A stretch of 64,000 nt of DNA from Cellulomonas sp. KRMCY2 (GTDB lineage Bacteria; Actinomycetota; Actinomycetes; Actinomycetales; Cellulomonadaceae), in assembly GCF_000526515.1 (NCBI RefSeq), contig NZ_JAGF01000001.1, positions 3,968,001 through 4,032,000 of the forward strand. The letters run 5' to 3'. The position numbers and the translations under genes were made by a program. Below, one piece after another: positions 9,801-19,872 of the stretch. Numbering within the stretch: the stretch's first letter is position 1; each line of letters opens with the position of its first letter. The notes under the pieces were generated by a model, which saw only the letters and a list, made by a program, of their open reading frames with translations, was not told where the DNA came from and ran no database searches.

Positions 9801-11435
9801 GAGCAGGTTCGGCTCCGGGCCGATCGCGCCACCGATCGACGTGACCAGCTCCTCGCGGATCGCGTCCAGCGGCGGGTTCGTCACCTGCGCGAACATCTGC
9901 GTGAAGTAGTCGAACAGCAGCCGTGGCCGTGCGGACAGGACGGCGATGGGCGTGTCGGTGCCCATCGCGCCGAGCGGCTCGCCGCCCGTCGAGGCCATCG
10001 GGGTGAGCAGGATCCGCAGCTCCTCCTCGGTGTACCCGAACGCGCGCTGGCGCCGACGGACCGAGGCGGGGCTGTGCTGCACGTGCTCGCGCTCGGGCAG
10101 CTGGTCGAGGAACACGGAGTGGTCGGCGACCCACTGGGCGTACGGACGCTGCGCGGCGAGCTGGGACTTGACCTCGTCGTCCCCGATCACCCGGCCCGCG
10201 CCGGTGTCGACCAGGAACATCTTGCCGGGCTCGAGGCGACCCTTGCGGACCACTGTCGCCGGGTCGAGGTCGAGCACGCCGGTCTCGCTGGCCAGGACGA
10301 CCAGGCCGTCGTCGGTGATCCAGTACCGACCAGGGCGCAGGCCGTTGCGGTCGAGCACGGCACCGATCATCGTCCCGTCGGTGAACGCCAGGGCGGCAGG
10401 CCCGTCCCACGGCTCCATCAGGCTCGCGTGGTACTCGTAGAACGCGCGGCGGTCCGGGTCCATCTCGCCGTGGTTCTCCCACGCCTCGGGGATCATCATC
10501 AGCACGGCGTGCGGGAGGGTCCGGCCGGCCAGGTGCAGGAGCTCGAGCACCTCGTCGAAGGTGCCCGAGTCGCTGCTGCCGGGGCTGCAGACCGGCAGCA
10601 GAGGATCGAGGTCGCCGAGCAGGTCGCTGGACAACGTGCTCTGACGCGCCGCCATCCAGTTCCGGTTGCCCCGGACCGTGTTGATCTCGCCGTTGTGCGC
10701 GACCATCCGGAACGGCTGGGCCAGCGGCCAGGACGGGAACGTGTTCGTCGAGAAGCGCGAGTGCACCAGCGCGAGCTCGGAGGCGTACCGCGGGTCGGAC
10801 AGGTCCGGGAAGAACGGCTCGAGCTGAGCGGTGGTCAGCATGCCCTTGTAGGTCAAGGTCCGTGCCGAGAAGGACGCGAAGTACACGCCGAGCTCGTGCT
10901 CCGCCCGCTTGCGCACCCGGAACGCCTTGCGGTCCAGGTCGATGCCGGCCAGGGCGCGCCGGGGGTCTGCCACCACCAGGTGGCGGAAGACGGGCATGCT
11001 CGCCCGTGCCGTCGGCCCGACCAGGTCGACGGTCACCGGGACGTCCCGCCAGGCGAGGACCTCGAGGCCCTCGTCGATCACCAGCTTCTCGATGCCGACG
11101 ACGGCACTGTGCAGCGCGTCCTCGTCGGTCGGCAGGAAGGCGAGCCCGATCGCGTAGTGGCCCGCTGCCGGCAGCTCCGCGTCGACGACGTCGCGCAGGA
11201 AGGCATCGGGGATCTGGGTGAGGATGCCGGCGCCGTCACCGCTGTTCGTCTCGGCACCGACGGCGCCACGGTGGTCGAGGTTCAGCAGGGCGGTCAGACC
11301 CGCATCGACGATGTCGCGCCCGGGCGTCCCGCGCAGGGTCGCCACGAACGCGACCCCGCACGCGTCGTGCTCAGCTGCGGGGTCGTACAGACCCTGCGCC
11401 GCGGGCACAGTCGTGTGATGGAGAGCCCGGCTCAT
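6873..11435 (-). CDS. gltB: Glutamate synthase large subunit
   Basis: 1520 residues. It converts glutamine and 2-oxoglutarate to two glutamates with GltD. The ATG at 11435 leaves a short propeptide before the N-terminal nucleophile Cys in [11 protein letters not shown]; longer upstream frames lack this pattern. The domains in order are class II amidotransferase (about 25-430), central domain, FMN-binding synthase domain with the 3Fe-4S cysteines in CHLDTCPVG, and a C-terminal glycine-rich beta-helix (from about 1270). Spacing to gltD is negative, so the two form one operon. The 166-base gap upstream, behind lgt, should hold its promoter and contains an inverted repeat at 11556-11572. Confidence 0.97.
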   Translation of the reverse strand: MSRALHHTTVPAAQGLYDPAAEHDACGVAFVATLRGTPGRDIVDAGLTALLNLDHRGAVGAETNSGDGAGILTQIPDAFLRDVVDAELPAAGHYAIGLAFLPTDEDALHSAVVGIEKLVIDEGLEVLAWRDVPVTVDLVGPTARASMPVFRHLVVADPRRALAGIDLDRKAFRVRKRAEHELGVYFASFSARTLTYKGMLTTAQLEPFFPDLSDPRYASELALVHSRFSTNTFPSWPLAQPFRMVAHNGEINTVRGNRNWMAARQSTLSSDLLGDLDPLLPVCSPGSSDSGTFDEVLELLHLAGRTLPHAVLMMIPEAWENHGEMDPDRRAFYEYHASLMEPWDGPAALAFTDGTMIGAVLDRNGLRPGRYWITDDGLVVLASETGVLDLDPATVVRKGRLEPGKMFLVDTGAGRVIGDDEVKSQLAAQRPYAQWVADHSVFLDQLPEREHVQHSPASVRRRQRAFGYTEEELRILLTPMASTGGEPLGAMGTDTPIAVLSARPRLLFDYFTQMFAQVTNPPLDAIREELVTSIGGAIGPEPNLLADIPDHARKLVLSFPVLDNDQLAKIVRIDRDPALAGVFSSMTVRGLYKVDGGHEALEARLEEIFAQVDQAVDDGVSFIVLSDRDSDADAAPIPSLLLASAVHHHLLRRHTRTRVSLVVEAGDVREVHHVALLIGFGAAAVNPYLAMETVEGLARDGSLREISPEKAVANLIKALGKGVLKIMSKMGISTIMSYRGAQVFEALGLAHDVVDRYFTGTTSRLGGVGLDVIAAEVALRHADAYPTSGNPQAHRRLNVGGEYQWRRDGAEHLFDPETVFRLQHSTRTRQLDVFRQYTRRVDDQAARLMTLRGLMTFADGVRPPVPLDEVEPIGDIIKRFSTGAMSYGSISMEAHETLAIAMNRLGARSNTGEGGEDPERLHDPQRRSAIKQIASGRFGVTSDYLTSATDLQIKMAQGAKPGEGGQLPGGKVYPWIARTRHSTPGVGLISPPPHHDIYSIEDIAQLIHDLKNANPEARVHVKLVSEFGVGTVAAGVSKAHADVVLISGHDGGTGASPLTSLKHAGTPWEIGLAEAQQTLVLNNLRDRIVVQVDGQLKTGRDVVIGALLGAEEFGFATAPLVVSGCVMMRVCHLDTCPVGVATQNPELRARFTGKPEFVETFFEYIATEVREYLASLGFRSIEEAIGHVESLDTRAAIDHWKAVGLDLGPVLARPEPVPGSSLRHTTPQDHGLAKALDNRLIELSAAALERREPVRIALPVRNVNRTVGTMLGHEVTKRYGGEGLADGTIDVTLTGSAGQSLGAFLPRGITLRLFGDANDYLGKGLSGGRVIVRPDRAAVLCGDRDVIAGNVVGYGATSGEIYLRGVVGERFAVRNSGATLVVEGVGDHGCEYMTGGTVLVLGRTGRNFGAGMSGGQAYVLDLRPEAVNKPGLASGELVLRPLEQADVAIVERLLADHHTETGSPRAAELLADLPAVLDRFTRVVPVEYERMLSTLSSAREQGLDPSAPGVWAHILEVSRG

Positions 11436-11555
11436 AGATACCGTCCTCGCTGAGCCCCGAGCGCGCTCGGGGACGTGGTCAGGGGGGACCCGGGACGCCG
11501 TCGGCCCAAGCGTGGTGACGATACTCGCAGCACCGCAGCGAACCCTCGTTGTGAT

Positions 11556-11572
11556 GCGTGAACTTCTCACGC
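11556..11572. promoter_or_regulatory. Inverted repeat upstream of gltB
   Basis: GCGTGA and TCACGC form a perfect 6-bp dyad around a 5-base spacer. It lies 121 bases before the gltB start and 30 bases past the lgt start-distal end (lgt stops at 11602). It could be a regulator site for glutamate synthase; it does not match the GlnR consensus well, so the binding protein is unknown. Confidence 0.35.
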
Positions 11573-11601
11573 GATTCACCGGTGCCTGCCCGTCCGTCGC
11601 C

Positions 11602-12495
11602 TCAGCTCGGCTCCGGGACCTCGGAGTCCTGGTCGGCCGTAGTCCGTAGCTGCAACGTGGTCTCGCGCCCGGGGTGGCGACGTCCGACCAGGATGAAGGC
11701 TATCAGCGCACCGAGTCCGACAACGATGGAGGTCCAGACGTTGAGTCGCAGGCCGAGCACGGTCTCGGCGGGGTCGATGCGCAGGAGCTCGATCCACAGC
11801 CGCCCGACCGTGTACATCAGGACGTAGGCGAAGAACACCCTTCCGTGCCCCAGGCGGTACCTGCGGTCGAGCCAGATCAGGAGCGCAGCGGCGGCGAGGT
11901 TCCAGACCATCTCGTACAGGAACGTGGGATGGAAGAGCGTCTCCGGCGCGAACCCGTCGGGGAAGGTCGGGCTCTGCGGGTCGATCCGCAGCCCCCACGG
12001 CAGGGTCGTCGGTCCGCCGAAGAGCTCCTGGTTGAACCAGTTGCCGATCCGGCCGATCGCCTGGGCCACGAGCAGACCCGGCGCCACCGCATCGGCGAAC
12101 GGTGCGAACCTGACGCCCATCCGACGGGTGCCGATCCAGGCCCCGACGGCGCCGAGCGCGATCGCCCCCCAGATACCGAGGCCGCCCTCCCAGATCGCGA
12201 AGGCCTTCATCGGGTCCCCGTCGGGTCCCCAGTACGCGTCGGGCGAGGAGATGACGTGGTAGATCCGACCGCCGACGATGCCGAACGGCACGGCCCAGAA
12301 GACGATCTCCAGGACGGTGTCCCCGTCTCCCCCACGCTCGATCCAGCGCCGCGTGGTCATCCACAGGGCCACGACGATGCCGGCGAGGATGGCGAGGGCG
12401 TAGGCCCGGATCGGGAACGGTCCGACGTACCAGGTGTGCTGCGAGGGGCTGGGGATCTCGGCGGGCAGCAGCCCGATCAGCGCCGCCGCCCTCAT
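11602..12495 (-). CDS. lgt: Prolipoprotein diacylglyceryl transferase
   Basis: 297 residues with about seven membrane segments. It transfers diacylglycerol from phosphatidylglycerol to the lipobox cysteine of prolipoproteins at the cytoplasmic membrane. The Lgt signature is clear: [13 protein letters not shown], with the earlier essential block GGRIYHV and the C-terminal [10 protein letters not shown]. The ATG at 12495 overlaps the trpA TGA (ATGA), so it is translationally coupled to the trp operon. This trpA-lgt linkage is common in actinobacteria. At least four lipoprotein substrates are encoded in this window. Confidence 0.96.
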   Translation of the reverse strand: MRAAALIGLLPAEIPSPSQHTWYVGPFPIRAYALAILAGIVVALWMTTRRWIERGGDGDTVLEIVFWAVPFGIVGGRIYHVISSPDAYWGPDGDPMKAFAIWEGGLGIWGAIALGAVGAWIGTRRMGVRFAPFADAVAPGLLVAQAIGRIGNWFNQELFGGPTTLPWGLRIDPQSPTFPDGFAPETLFHPTFLYEMVWNLAAAALLIWLDRRYRLGHGRVFFAYVLMYTVGRLWIELLRIDPAETVLGLRLNVWTSIVVGLGALIAFILVGRRHPGRETTLQLRTTADQDSEVPEPS

Positions 12496-13313
12496 CGCTG
12501 CACTCCCCGGACGCCGGCGGCGAGCTCGCCGACGACCTCGGTGAGGGCCGCGAGGCCCGCGGCGGGCGTCGCGCCGTCGACCAGCGGCCGGACGAACGCG
12601 CTGCCGACGATCACGCCGTCGGCGTAGGCGGCGACCTGCGCGGCCTGCGCGCCGGTGCTGACCCCGAGGCCGACGCATACCCGCTCGGCGCCGGCCCGGC
12701 GGGTGTCCGCCACGAGCTGCTCGGCGTGCGAGCCGACGACGGCGCGGGTCCCGGTCACGCCCATGGTCGAGGCGGCGTAGACGAAGCCCCGGCTGGCCCG
12801 GGCGGTCAGCGCCAGGCGTTCGGCCGTCGAGCTCGGAGCCACCAGGAAGACGCGGTCGAGGCCGTACCGGTCGGAGGCGTCGATCCACTCGGCGGCCTCG
12901 TCCGGGATCAGGTCGGGCGTGATCATGCCTGCACCGCCGGCTGCGGCAAGGTCCCGCGCGAAGGCGTCGATCCCGTAGTGCAGCACCGGGTTGAAGTAGC
13001 TCATCACCAGCACCGGCACACCTGTGGCGGCAACGGTCTCCGCGGCGCGCAGGGTGTCCCGGACACGGACCCCGCCGGCCAGCGCGCGTTCGACCGCGTA
13101 CTGGATCAGCGGGCCGTCCATGACCGGGTCCGAGTACGGCAGGCCGAGCTCGACGATGTCGACCCCGGCATCGACCATGGCGCGAGCGGCCTCGATCGAG
13201 CCGTGGACATCGGGGAAGCCGACCGGCAGGTAGCCGACCAGCGCTGCCCGGCCCTCGGCCCGGATCTCGGCGAGACGGCCGGCGGTCCGGCTGGCGACCT
13301 GGGGCGCTGTCAC
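12492..13313 (-). CDS. trpA: Tryptophan synthase alpha subunit
   Basis: 273 residues from a GTG at 13313 that overlaps the trpB stop (GTGA). It cleaves indole-3-glycerol phosphate to indole and glyceraldehyde-3-phosphate, passing indole to TrpB. The catalytic acids are Glu55 ([12 protein letters not shown]) and Asp66 (VMDGP), spaced 11 residues apart as in the Salmonella enzyme (49 and 60). The phosphate-binding VIVGSAFV block is near the C-terminus. It lies between trpB and lgt in a coupled string. Confidence 0.97.
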   Translation of the reverse strand: MTAPQVASRTAGRLAEIRAEGRAALVGYLPVGFPDVHGSIEAARAMVDAGVDIVELGLPYSDPVMDGPLIQYAVERALAGGVRVRDTLRAAETVAATGVPVLVMSYFNPVLHYGIDAFARDLAAAGGAGMITPDLIPDEAAEWIDASDRYGLDRVFLVAPSSTAERLALTARASRGFVYAASTMGVTGTRAVVGSHAEQLVADTRRAGAERVCVGLGVSTGAQAAQVAAYADGVIVGSAFVRPLVDGATPAAGLAALTEVVGELAAGVRGVQR

Positions 13314-14659
13314 GTGGCTCCTTCGTCGAGCAGAGCGAACCACGCGGCGGCGGTCTCCACGTCCTTGTCGCCCCGACCGCTCAGGTTCACCAGGATCACG
13401 GTGTCCGGACGGCCCTGCGCGACGGCCTCGTTGCCCAGCTGCATCGCACCGGCCAGGGCGTGTGCCGACTCGATCGCCGGGATGATGCCCTCCGTCCGGC
13501 ACAGCAGCCGGAAGGCCTCCATCGCCTCGGCGTCGGTGATCGGGCGGTACTCGGCCCGGCCGATCGACGCGAGCCAGGAGTGCTCAGGTCCGACGCCCGG
13601 GTAGTCGAGACCGGCCGAGATCGAGTGGCTCTCGACCGTCTGGCCGTCCTCGTCCTGCAGGAGGTAGGAGCGCGCACCGTGCAGCACGCCGGGAGCTCCG
13701 CCGCTGATGGTGGCCGCATGCCGACCCGTCTCGACGCCGTCGCCGCCGGCCTCGAGACCCACGAGGCGGACCCCGACGTCGTCGAGGAAGGCGTGGAAGA
13801 TGCCGATCGCGTTCGAGCCGCCACCGACGCACGCCGCGACGATGTCGGGCAGGCGACCGGTGAGGTCCAGCACCTGCTGACGCGCCTCGACCCCGATGAT
13901 GCGCTGCAGGTCGCGAACCATCGCCGGGAACGGGTGCGGTCCGGCGACGGTGCCGAAGACGTAGTTGGTGGTCTCGACATTGGTGACCCAGTCGCGCAGG
14001 GCTTCGTTGATCGCGTCCTTGAGCGTCCGGGAGCCTGTCGTCACGGGCACCACCTCGGCGCCGAGCAGTCGCATCCGCGCCACGTTCAGCGCCTGACGTC
14101 GGGTGTCCTCCTCGCCCATGTAGATCACGCACTCGAGGTCGAAGAGGGCCGCCGCCGTGGCTGTCGCCACGCCGTGCTGACCGGCGCCGGTCTCCGCGAT
14201 CACGCGCTTCTTGCCGAGCCGCTTGGTCAGCAGCGCCTGGCCGAGGACGTTGTTGATCTTGTGCGAGCCGGTGTGGTTGAGGTCCTCGCGCTTGAGGATG
14301 ACGCGCACCCCGCCGCAGTGCGCCGCGAACCGCGGGATCTCGGTGATGATGCTCGGGCGCCCGGTGTAGGTCCGGTGCAGACGTGCCAGCTCCTCGCCGA
14401 AGGCGGGGTCGGCCTTGGCCTTGGTGTACTCGGCGTCGAGCTCGTCGAGCGCCTCGATCAGCGCCTCGGGAACGAATCGCCCGCCGAACTCGCCGAAGTA
14501 CGGCCCGAACCCTGCCGCAATCGTCGTCGGACCTGGCTGCCCGGTCGGCTGCTCGGTCGGCTGCTCGGTCGGTGGCTCGGTCGGTGGCTCCGACGGCTGG
14601 GCGGCCGGCCCGGTGTCGGAGGCGTCCGGCTTCGTGGCGCCGTCGTCCGGAGCCGTCAC
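13310..14659 (-). CDS. trpB: Tryptophan synthase beta subunit with low-complexity N-terminal extension
   Basis: 449 residues from the GTG at 14659, which overlaps the trpC stop in the same GTGA fashion as trpA. TrpB condenses indole with serine to tryptophan using PLP; the PLP lysine is in [10 protein letters not shown] and the phosphate loop is GGGSNAIG. The conserved enzyme begins only at about residue 50 ([16 protein letters not shown]). The first ~48 residues are Pro/Thr/Glu-rich and contain five near-repeats of a four-residue unit (EPPT/EQPT, residues 24-43), longer than in usual TrpB. A start inside the extension cannot be excluded, but no better ribosome binding site is seen. Confidence 0.95.
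   Translation of the reverse strand: MTAPDDGATKPDASDTGPAAQPSEPPTEPPTEQPTEQPTGQPGPTTIAAGFGPYFGEFGGRFVPEALIEALDELDAEYTKAKADPAFGEELARLHRTYTGRPSIITEIPRFAAHCGGVRVILKREDLNHTGSHKINNVLGQALLTKRLGKKRVIAETGAGQHGVATATAAALFDLECVIYMGEEDTRRQALNVARMRLLGAEVVPVTTGSRTLKDAINEALRDWVTNVETTNYVFGTVAGPHPFPAMVRDLQRIIGVEARQQVLDLTGRLPDIVAACVGGGSNAIGIFHAFLDDVGVRLVGLEAGGDGVETGRHAATISGGAPGVLHGARSYLLQDEDGQTVESHSISAGLDYPGVGPEHSWLASIGRAEYRPITDAEAMEAFRLLCRTEGIIPAIESAHALAGAMQLGNEAVAQGRPDTVILVNLSGRGDKDVETAAAWFALLDEGAT
14531..14590 (-). repeat. 12-bp tandem repeat in the trpB leader
   Basis: Five imperfect 12-bp units encode the four-residue repeats [20 protein letters not shown] in the N-terminal extension of TrpB. The reading frame is kept because the unit is a multiple of three. 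Confidence 0.75.
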
Positions 14660-15468
14660 TGGCGGACCGCCCGCAGTGACGGGTGCGCCCCGGCGGCGAC
14701 GAGGTCGGCGACCGCGCTGCGTGGGTCGCGCCCCGTCACGAGCGACTCCCCGACGAGCACGGCGTCGGCACCGGAGCGCGCGTAGTCCATCACGTCGTGC
14801 GGGCCGCGGACCCCGGACTCGGCGATCCGCACGATCCCGGGCGGGATCAGCGGTGCGAGCCGGGCGAACGTGGTCCGGTCCACCTCGAGGTTCTTGAGGT
14901 TGCGGGCGTTGACCCCGATGCACCGCGCACCGGCATCGACGGCCCGGCCCACCTCGTCGACGTCGTGTACCTCGACCAGAGCGGTCATGCCGAGGGAGTG
15001 CACGCGCTCGACCAACGAGGTCAGGACGGTCTGCTCGAGGGCGGCGACGATGAGGAGCACGAGGTCGGCGCCATGGGCCCGCGCCTCCCACACCTGGTAC
15101 GGCGTGACGATGAAGTCCTTGCGCAGCACCGGGACCTCGACCGCACCCCGGACCGCGTCGAGGTCGGCGAGGCTGCCGTTGAACCGGCGCTGCTCGGTCA
15201 GGACGGAGATGGCACTCGCCCCGCCGGACTCGTACTCGGCGGCCAGGGCCGCCGGGTCGTCGATCGCGGCGAGCGATCCGCGGCTCGGGCTGGAGCGCTT
15301 GACCTCGGCGATCACCGCCACAGCTGTCTCGTCGTGCAGCCGGCTCATGCACTCCTTGGCCTCCGGGAGCCGCGCAGCGCGTTCCTTGACCACCGACAGC
15401 GGCGTCGTGGCCTCCCGTGCTGCGAGGTCGACCCGCACCCCGGCGACGATGTCCTCGAGGACCGTCAC
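14656..15468 (-). CDS. trpC: Indole-3-glycerol phosphate synthase
   Basis: 270 residues. The start is set at the GTG at 15468 ([12 protein letters not shown]) because GGGGAGG (15483-15477) lies 8 bases upstream; a GTG three codons earlier overlaps that site. It closes the indole ring from carboxyphenylaminodeoxyribulose phosphate. Catalytic and substrate residues are visible in [34 protein letters not shown] and IAESGV. The gene stands 120 bases behind the DUF2752 gene; a TACGAT box at 15519-15514 could give it a local promoter. It is monofunctional, with no fused trpF. Confidence 0.95.
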   Translation of the reverse strand: MTVLEDIVAGVRVDLAAREATTPLSVVKERAARLPEAKECMSRLHDETAVAVIAEVKRSSPSRGSLAAIDDPAALAAEYESGGASAISVLTEQRRFNGSLADLDAVRGAVEVPVLRKDFIVTPYQVWEARAHGADLVLLIVAALEQTVLTSLVERVHSLGMTALVEVHDVDEVGRAVDAGARCIGVNARNLKNLEVDRTTFARLAPLIPPGIVRIAESGVRGPHDVMDYARSGADAVLVGESLVTGRDPRSAVADLVAAGAHPSLRAVRQ

Positions 15469-15588
15469 GTCGGTCACCTCCCCTGGGCCCACCCCCGCAG
15501 GCCCTCCGTGGCCATCGTAGGGCCGCGGACAATACGCTCCCGCCACGCCCACGTGCTGGGACCGGGCGGACGGAGCCCGGCGCGAGGC

Positions 15589-16041
15589 TCAGCCGCCCGG
15601 CGCGAGCCAGGCGAACGGCGGCAGGTTGCGGACCACGGCGTAGAGCAGAAGGACGGCAAGGGTGACCCACCCCGTCCAGCCCGGTACGCGCACCGGTCCG
15701 GTCCACACCCCGAGGGACCGCAGCAGCCACAGACCCCACGCCGCGACGAGCACGGGCAGACCGAGGACGAGCAGCGGGTTCATCGCCATCGCGCCGGCGA
15801 GGTCGAGATGGGCGAGCTCGTGCACGGCGCGCAGTCCGCCGCAGGCCGGGCAGTACACACCGAAGAGCAGCACCGAGGGGCATACGCCATAGCTACCCGG
15901 CGCATAGGGCGTGCGGACGCCGACGACGACTGTCGCGAGAACCGTGACGGCACCCGTCACGACCGGAGCGACCCACTGTCGACCACGTCCAGGGGACTCC
16001 CTCAGAGTCCCCTGGACGCCGGTCGTCGACGTCGCGGTCAT
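15589..16041 (-). CDS. DUF2752 membrane protein
   Basis: 150 residues with three to four membrane segments. The family hallmark is the motif [18 protein letters not shown], a CxxCGG pair followed by RA and an acidic residue, then [10 protein letters not shown]. The CxxC could bind a metal or be redox-active, but the function of DUF2752 is unknown. It lies 22 bases after the DUF4190 gene and before trpC, a placement often seen in actinobacterial trp clusters, so co-transcription is likely while a role in tryptophan synthesis is not shown. Confidence 0.8.
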   Translation of the reverse strand: MTATSTTGVQGTLRESPGRGRQWVAPVVTGAVTVLATVVVGVRTPYAPGSYGVCPSVLLFGVYCPACGGLRAVHELAHLDLAGAMAMNPLLVLGLPVLVAAWGLWLLRSLGVWTGPVRVPGWTGWVTLAVLLLYAVVRNLPPFAWLAPGG

Positions 16042-16063
16042 GATCGGACGAGCCGTCGGCCGG

Positions 16064-16654
16064 TCAGAGGTTGCCCCACTGGTAGGAGTAGTTGAAGCCG
16101 TTGGCCGCGCCCCAGATGATGCCGATGACGGAGAGCCCGATGCCCACCCAGCCGAGGATCATGCCGATGTTCCCCAGGTTGCCGTTGTTGGCCAGGCCCT
16201 GCGCTGCGGCCTTCTTGGAGTTGTTGCCGATGATCACGGCCGGGATCCCGGTGAGGAACCCGCAGCAGACGATGCTGAGGATGCCGAGGACCAGCGCCCA
16301 GGTGCCGAGGTTGTTCTTCTCCGTGCCGCCGCCGTAGCCGTAGGCCGGCGGGCCACCGTAGGCCGGCGGCTGGCCGCCGTAGCCGTAGGCCGGCGGCTGA
16401 GCCCCGTACACCGGCGGCTGAGCCCCGTAGGCCGGCGGCTGCTCGCCGTACACCGGCGGCTGTGCCCCGTAGGCCGGCGGCTGAGCCCCGTACACCGGCG
16501 GCTGTACCCCGTAGGCCGGCGGCTGTGCCCCATAGGCCGGCGGCTGCTCGCCGTACACCGGCGGCTGAGCCCCGTAGGGCGGCGGCGGGCTCCCCGGCAC
16601 CGAGCCTTCGCCGGGCTCCGGTGCGGGGTTCTGCGGGTCGGTCGGAATGCTCAT
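16064..16654 (-). CDS. DUF4190-type membrane protein with PPxYG repeat head
   Basis: 196 residues. Residues 1-110 are a Pro/Tyr/Gly-rich cytoplasmic head with nine perfect-register seven-residue repeats GxQPP(A/V)Y at 28-90. The C-terminal part holds two membrane segments ([20 protein letters not shown] and [19 protein letters not shown]) joined by a Lys/Asn loop, typical of DUF4190. Such proline-rich heads often mediate protein contacts, but the function is unknown. An AGGAG site lies 7 bases before the ATG. The repeat is likely to vary in copy number between strains. Confidence 0.82.
   Translation of the reverse strand: MSIPTDPQNPAPEPGEGSVPGSPPPPYGAQPPVYGEQPPAYGAQPPAYGVQPPVYGAQPPAYGAQPPVYGEQPPAYGAQPPVYGAQPPAYGYGGQPPAYGGPPAYGYGGGTEKNNLGTWALVLGILSIVCCGFLTGIPAVIIGNNSKKAAAQGLANNGNLGNIGMILGWVGIGLSVIGIIWGAANGFNYSYQWGNL
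16385..16573 (-). repeat. Nine-unit 21-bp coding tandem repeat
   Basis: Nine 21-bp units encode the seven-residue repeat GAQPPVY / GAQPPAY / GEQPPAY / GVQPPVY in the head of the DUF4190 protein. Units differ mainly at the second and sixth codons, and the array fades into related Gly-Tyr-rich sequence at its 3' end. Confidence 0.9.
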
Positions 16655-16706
16655 CAGGTCTCTCCTTGATCGGGACTGCTGTCGACAGACTCGAAGGCGT
16701 GCGGGC

Positions 16707-16979
16707 TCAGCGGTGGTGCGGGCTGTGCGATGGGGCTGGTTGACCGAGACCGAACATCTTCAGCACACGGCCGGTCACGAGCCCCACCAGGATCACGCCG
16801 AGACCGAGCCAGAACACCCACGGCAGCTCTGCGACGACGCCGATCGACGAGACAGTGGCACCGACCACGATGACGGTGACCGTGACCCACGCGGCCGTCG
16901 TGCGGCCATGGTTGCGCGGTGGCGACGCCGCCGGCAGGTGGCTCCGCTCGGCAGATCGGTCCCGGGACGTGTCGCCCAT
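16707..16979 (-). CDS. HGxxPAAW-type small membrane protein
   Basis: 90 residues with two membrane segments (about 30-50 and 55-75) and a His-rich tail (SHSPHHR). The motif [13 protein letters not shown] at the first segment matches the actinobacterial HGxxPAAW family, usually found beside trp genes; function unknown. The ATG at 16979 is preferred over a TTG two codons upstream because GAAAGGG (16995-16989) is 9 bases away from it. A TAGGCT box at 17015-17010 suggests its own promoter with a ~24-base leader. Confidence 0.82.
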   Translation of the reverse strand: MGDTSRDRSAERSHLPAASPPRNHGRTTAAWVTVTVIVVGATVSSIGVVAELPWVFWLGLGVILVGLVTGRVLKMFGLGQPAPSHSPHHR

Positions 16980-17092
16980 GCTCAAGTGCCCTTTCGTGAG
17001 GTCGTCCAGAGCCTAGCGAACCCGACCGGACGCGTCGGTCCGCGACCCGCCACCGCGTCCGACACCGTCACGGGCCACCGCGGCCGTCGGGC

Positions 17093-17737
17093 TCAGGTCG
17101 GGTCGCGGCCGTCGCTCAGCGCGTCCCATGCGTCGTGATCGTCCATCGCCGGGCCACCGGGCCCCGGGCTCTCGGCGTGCGCTGCCGGCGTCGACCGCCG
17201 CGGCTCCCCCACGCCCGGCGCCTCGTGCCGCGCACTCGTCGTCCCCCACCGGCCGCACACGACGGCGGTCCGCAGGCCGTGGGCGATCGCCAGAACACCC
17301 AGGACCAGCCCGACCCACGGCGCGACCGTGACGGTGACAGGTCCCGCCAGCTCTGCGACACCGACAGCCTCCTGGGCCGCCGAGAGGGCCACAGCCTGTG
17401 GATCGGCCAGGACGGCGGCGACCGACACCGCGACAAGCACCCCTGCGCCGGCCACGGCTGCCGCAGCGAGCCGACGTCCCACCGTGCCACCGAGCGCGAG
17501 TGCGAGGCCTGCGGCGACCACGACGAGCCCACCGGCACCGGCGCCGGGGGCAGCGACCGTCCCGGTCGCAGTGATCGGGATCGTCGGGTCGACGACGCTC
17601 GACGCCGTGGAACCGACCCACCCGGCGGTCCCGGTCGCGAGCACCCCGATCCCGAGCACGAGCGCGACGAGGACAGCACGCCGTCGCGCGCTCGCGCCGG
17701 GCCGGGCAGGCTCGCCGGGGCGGGACTCCGCCGTCAC
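17093..17737 (-). CDS. Trp biosynthesis-associated membrane protein
   Basis: 214 residues with four membrane segments (about 20-41, 68-90, 91-112, 135-158) and a soluble Pro-rich tail ending DAWDALSDGRDPT. That ending and the position directly after trpE identify the actinobacterial family of trp-operon membrane proteins (TIGR02234/PF09534). The GTG start overlaps the trpE stop (GTGA), so translation is coupled. It has been suggested to assist tryptophan metabolism or transport, but no activity is established. Confidence 0.87.
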   Translation of the reverse strand: MTAESRPGEPARPGASARRRAVLVALVLGIGVLATGTAGWVGSTASSVVDPTIPITATGTVAAPGAGAGGLVVVAAGLALALGGTVGRRLAAAAVAGAGVLVAVSVAAVLADPQAVALSAAQEAVGVAELAGPVTVTVAPWVGLVLGVLAIAHGLRTAVVCGRWGTTSARHEAPGVGEPRRSTPAAHAESPGPGGPAMDDHDAWDALSDGRDPT

Positions 17738-19311
17738 CGCGAGGCCGGTCGCAGGCGGGCCGCGAGCTGCACGGCCCGCACCGCCGCTTCGGCCTTGTTG
17801 CGGGACTCCGCGTACTCGAGGGCCTCGACGGAGTCCGCCACGATGCCGCCACCGGCCTGGACGCTGGCGCGCCCGTCCCGGATCAGAGCCGTGCGGATCG
17901 CGATCGCCATGTCCATGTTCCCCGCGAAGTCGAAGTACCCGACAGTCCCGCCGTAGATGCCTCGACGGGCCGGTTCGAGCTCGTCGATCAGCGCGATCGC
18001 CCGGGGCTTGGGCGCACCGGAGAGGGTCCCGGCGGGGAAGGTGGCCATCAGGGTCTGCACCGCGGTGGCACCCTCCCGCAGTCGGCCGACGACCGTCGAG
18101 CAGATGTGCATGATGTGGCTGAACCGCCGCACCGCCATGAGCTCGACGACCTCGACGGAGGTCGGCACGCAGACCTTGACCAGGTCGTTGCGGGAGAGGT
18201 CCACGAGCATGATGTGCTCGGCCCGCTCCTTGGGGTCGGCGAGCAGCTCCTCGACCAGCTCGGCGTCCTCGAGCGGGGTGGCGCCCCGGGGGCGCGAACC
18301 GGCGATCGGGTAGGTGACCACGCGCCCGTCGGTGACCTTGACCAGCGTCTCCGGGCTCGACCCGACGACCGCGAACTCACGTCCGGCGGCGTCCTGGAGC
18401 GCGAAGCAGTACATGTACGGGCTCGGGTTGATCGTGCGCAGGACGCGGTAGACGTCCAGGGGGTCGGCCGGGCAGTCGAGGTCGAGGCGCTGGGAGAGCA
18501 CGACCTGGAAGACCTCGCCCTCGCGGATGGCCTCCTTGCCCGACCGCACCGCCTGCTCGAACTCCTCGCGCGTGCTGCGGAACTCCAGCTCCGGCTCGGG
18601 CACGTCGACCAGCACGCCCGGCGGCGTTGCGACGGGTTCGGCGAGCTGCGCCTGCATCCGGTCGAGCCGCGCCACCGCATCCGCGTGCGCCTGGTCGACC
18701 CGCTCGTCGGTGTCGTCGAAGTTGATCGCGTTCGCGATCAGCCAGACCGTGCCGTCCACGTGGTCCACCACCGCAAGGTCCGTGGCCAGGCACAAGGTCA
18801 GCTCCGGGACACCGAGCTCTTCCGGCGCCTTGGCCGGCAGCGTCGGCTCCCAGTGCCGGACGATGTCCCAGCCCAGGGCGCCGACCAGGCCGCCGGTCAG
18901 TGGCGGCAGACCGGCGATCGCCGGTGTCCGGAGCGCCTCGAGCGTCGCGCTCAGGACGTCGAGCACATCACCGTCGCGCGGGACGCCGACCGGCACGTCC
19001 CCGAGCCAGGTGGCGTCGCCGTCCCGCACGGTCAGCGTCGCGCGGGACGCGACACCGACGAAGGAGTACCGGGCCCAGGTCCCGTCGACCTCGGCCGACT
19101 CGAGCACGAACGTGCCGGGTCGCCCCTTCGCCAGGGTGCGGTACAGGCCGACCGGCGTGACGTCGTCGGCGAGCAGGCGCCGGACGACCGGGATGACCCG
19201 GCGGTTGCGCGCCAGGTCCCGGAAGGTCCGCACGGTCGGCCAGGTCGCACCCCAGGGCAGGTCGGCCGGCGAGTCCGCCGGGCTCTGCGGCAGCGCGCTG
19301 TCGTCGGTCAT
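17734..19311 (-). CDS. trpE: Anthranilate synthase component I
   Basis: 525 residues, start ATG overlapping the hisI stop (ATGA). It converts chorismate to anthranilate with ammonia from a TrpG amidotransferase, which is not encoded here. The N-terminal block [18 protein letters not shown] is the tryptophan feedback-inhibition (LLES) motif. The C-terminal chorismate-binding domain has [26 protein letters not shown] and [16 protein letters not shown]. This is the first committed gene of the trp string, and no leader peptide with tandem Trp codons is seen before it. Confidence 0.96.
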   Translation of the reverse strand: MTDDSALPQSPADSPADLPWGATWPTVRTFRDLARNRRVIPVVRRLLADDVTPVGLYRTLAKGRPGTFVLESAEVDGTWARYSFVGVASRATLTVRDGDATWLGDVPVGVPRDGDVLDVLSATLEALRTPAIAGLPPLTGGLVGALGWDIVRHWEPTLPAKAPEELGVPELTLCLATDLAVVDHVDGTVWLIANAINFDDTDERVDQAHADAVARLDRMQAQLAEPVATPPGVLVDVPEPELEFRSTREEFEQAVRSGKEAIREGEVFQVVLSQRLDLDCPADPLDVYRVLRTINPSPYMYCFALQDAAGREFAVVGSSPETLVKVTDGRVVTYPIAGSRPRGATPLEDAELVEELLADPKERAEHIMLVDLSRNDLVKVCVPTSVEVVELMAVRRFSHIMHICSTVVGRLREGATAVQTLMATFPAGTLSGAPKPRAIALIDELEPARRGIYGGTVGYFDFAGNMDMAIAIRTALIRDGRASVQAGGGIVADSVEALEYAESRNKAEAAVRAVQLAARLRPASR

Positions 19312-19766
19312 CGCTCCGCCTCCCGCCGCGGCGGCACCGGGACCTGCGACGACACCGGGACCTGCGACGTCGTCGGCGTCACCTGCGGGGCATGCCCGAC
19401 GACGGCGCCGAGGTCCCCGCCCGCCTCGAAGCAGGTGCGCGTCCCGGTGTGGCACGCCACCCCGATCTGGTCGACCTGGACGAGCAGGGCATCACCGTCG
19501 CAGTCGATGCTCACGGCCTTGACGTACTGCGCGTGGCCGGAGGTGTCGCCCTTGCGCCAGTACGCCTGGCGCGACCGGCTCCAGAACGTCACCCGGCCGC
19601 TCGTCAGGGTCCGGCGCAGCGCCTCGTCATCCATCCAGCCGACCATGAGGACCTCACCGGTGCCGTGCTGCTGGACGACGGCGCAGACCAGGCCCGCGGC
19701 GTCGCGCGTGAGCCGGCCGGCGACCGTCGGGTCGAGGCCGGTGTCGGGGATGGATGCATCTGGCAC
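19308..19766 (-). CDS. hisI: Phosphoribosyl-AMP cyclohydrolase
   Basis: 152 residues, GTG start. It opens the purine ring of phosphoribosyl-AMP in histidine synthesis. The metal-binding region [15 protein letters not shown], the motif CHTGTRTCF and the sequence [19 protein letters not shown] are all present. The last ~35 residues are a Val/Pro/Ser-rich tail ([12 protein letters not shown]) not needed by the family and encoded by an internal near-repeat. No phosphoribosyl-ATP pyrophosphatase (HisE) domain is fused. The gene heads the trp string and is separated from hisF by the ABC exporter genes. Confidence 0.95.
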   Translation of the reverse strand: MPDASIPDTGLDPTVAGRLTRDAAGLVCAVVQQHGTGEVLMVGWMDDEALRRTLTSGRVTFWSRSRQAYWRKGDTSGHAQYVKAVSIDCDGDALLVQVDQIGVACHTGTRTCFEAGGDLGAVVGHAPQVTPTTSQVPVSSQVPVPPRREAER

Positions 19767-19783
19767 CCGCCGATCCTGCCACG

Positions 19784-19807
19784 CGCCGCCCCGGGCGCGC
19801 GGCGGCG
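19784..19807. terminator. Possible hairpin between ABC exporter and hisI
   Basis: CGCCGCC (19784-19790) pairs with GGCGGCG (19801-19807) across a 10-base loop upstream of hisI and downstream in coordinate of the exporter stop (19873). It may end the exporter transcript before hisI. No U-tract follows. Confidence 0.35.
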
Positions 19808-19872
19808 TCCGTGCACGGCCGCCCGCGGCCCCTGCGTGCCCGGCAGGCGCACCTGGTCCGGCTCGCGCAGGC

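Noticed and set aside
8493-11453. A 986-codon open frame opposite gltB
   Set aside because: It mirrors gltB codon bias with no domain motif and runs beyond the gltB start; it is a shadow of a conserved gene.
13310-15883. An 857-codon TrpB frame starting at 15883
   Set aside because: It runs through trpC and DUF2752 on the same strand; the GTG at 14659 matches the GTGA coupling used throughout the operon.
16385-16573. Possible CRISPR array
   Set aside because: The units are contiguous 21-bp coding repeats without spacers.
19312-19872. Tryptophan attenuator or leader peptide before hisI-trpE
   Set aside because: No short frame with adjacent Trp codons and alternative hairpins was found; hisI is directly coupled to trpE.
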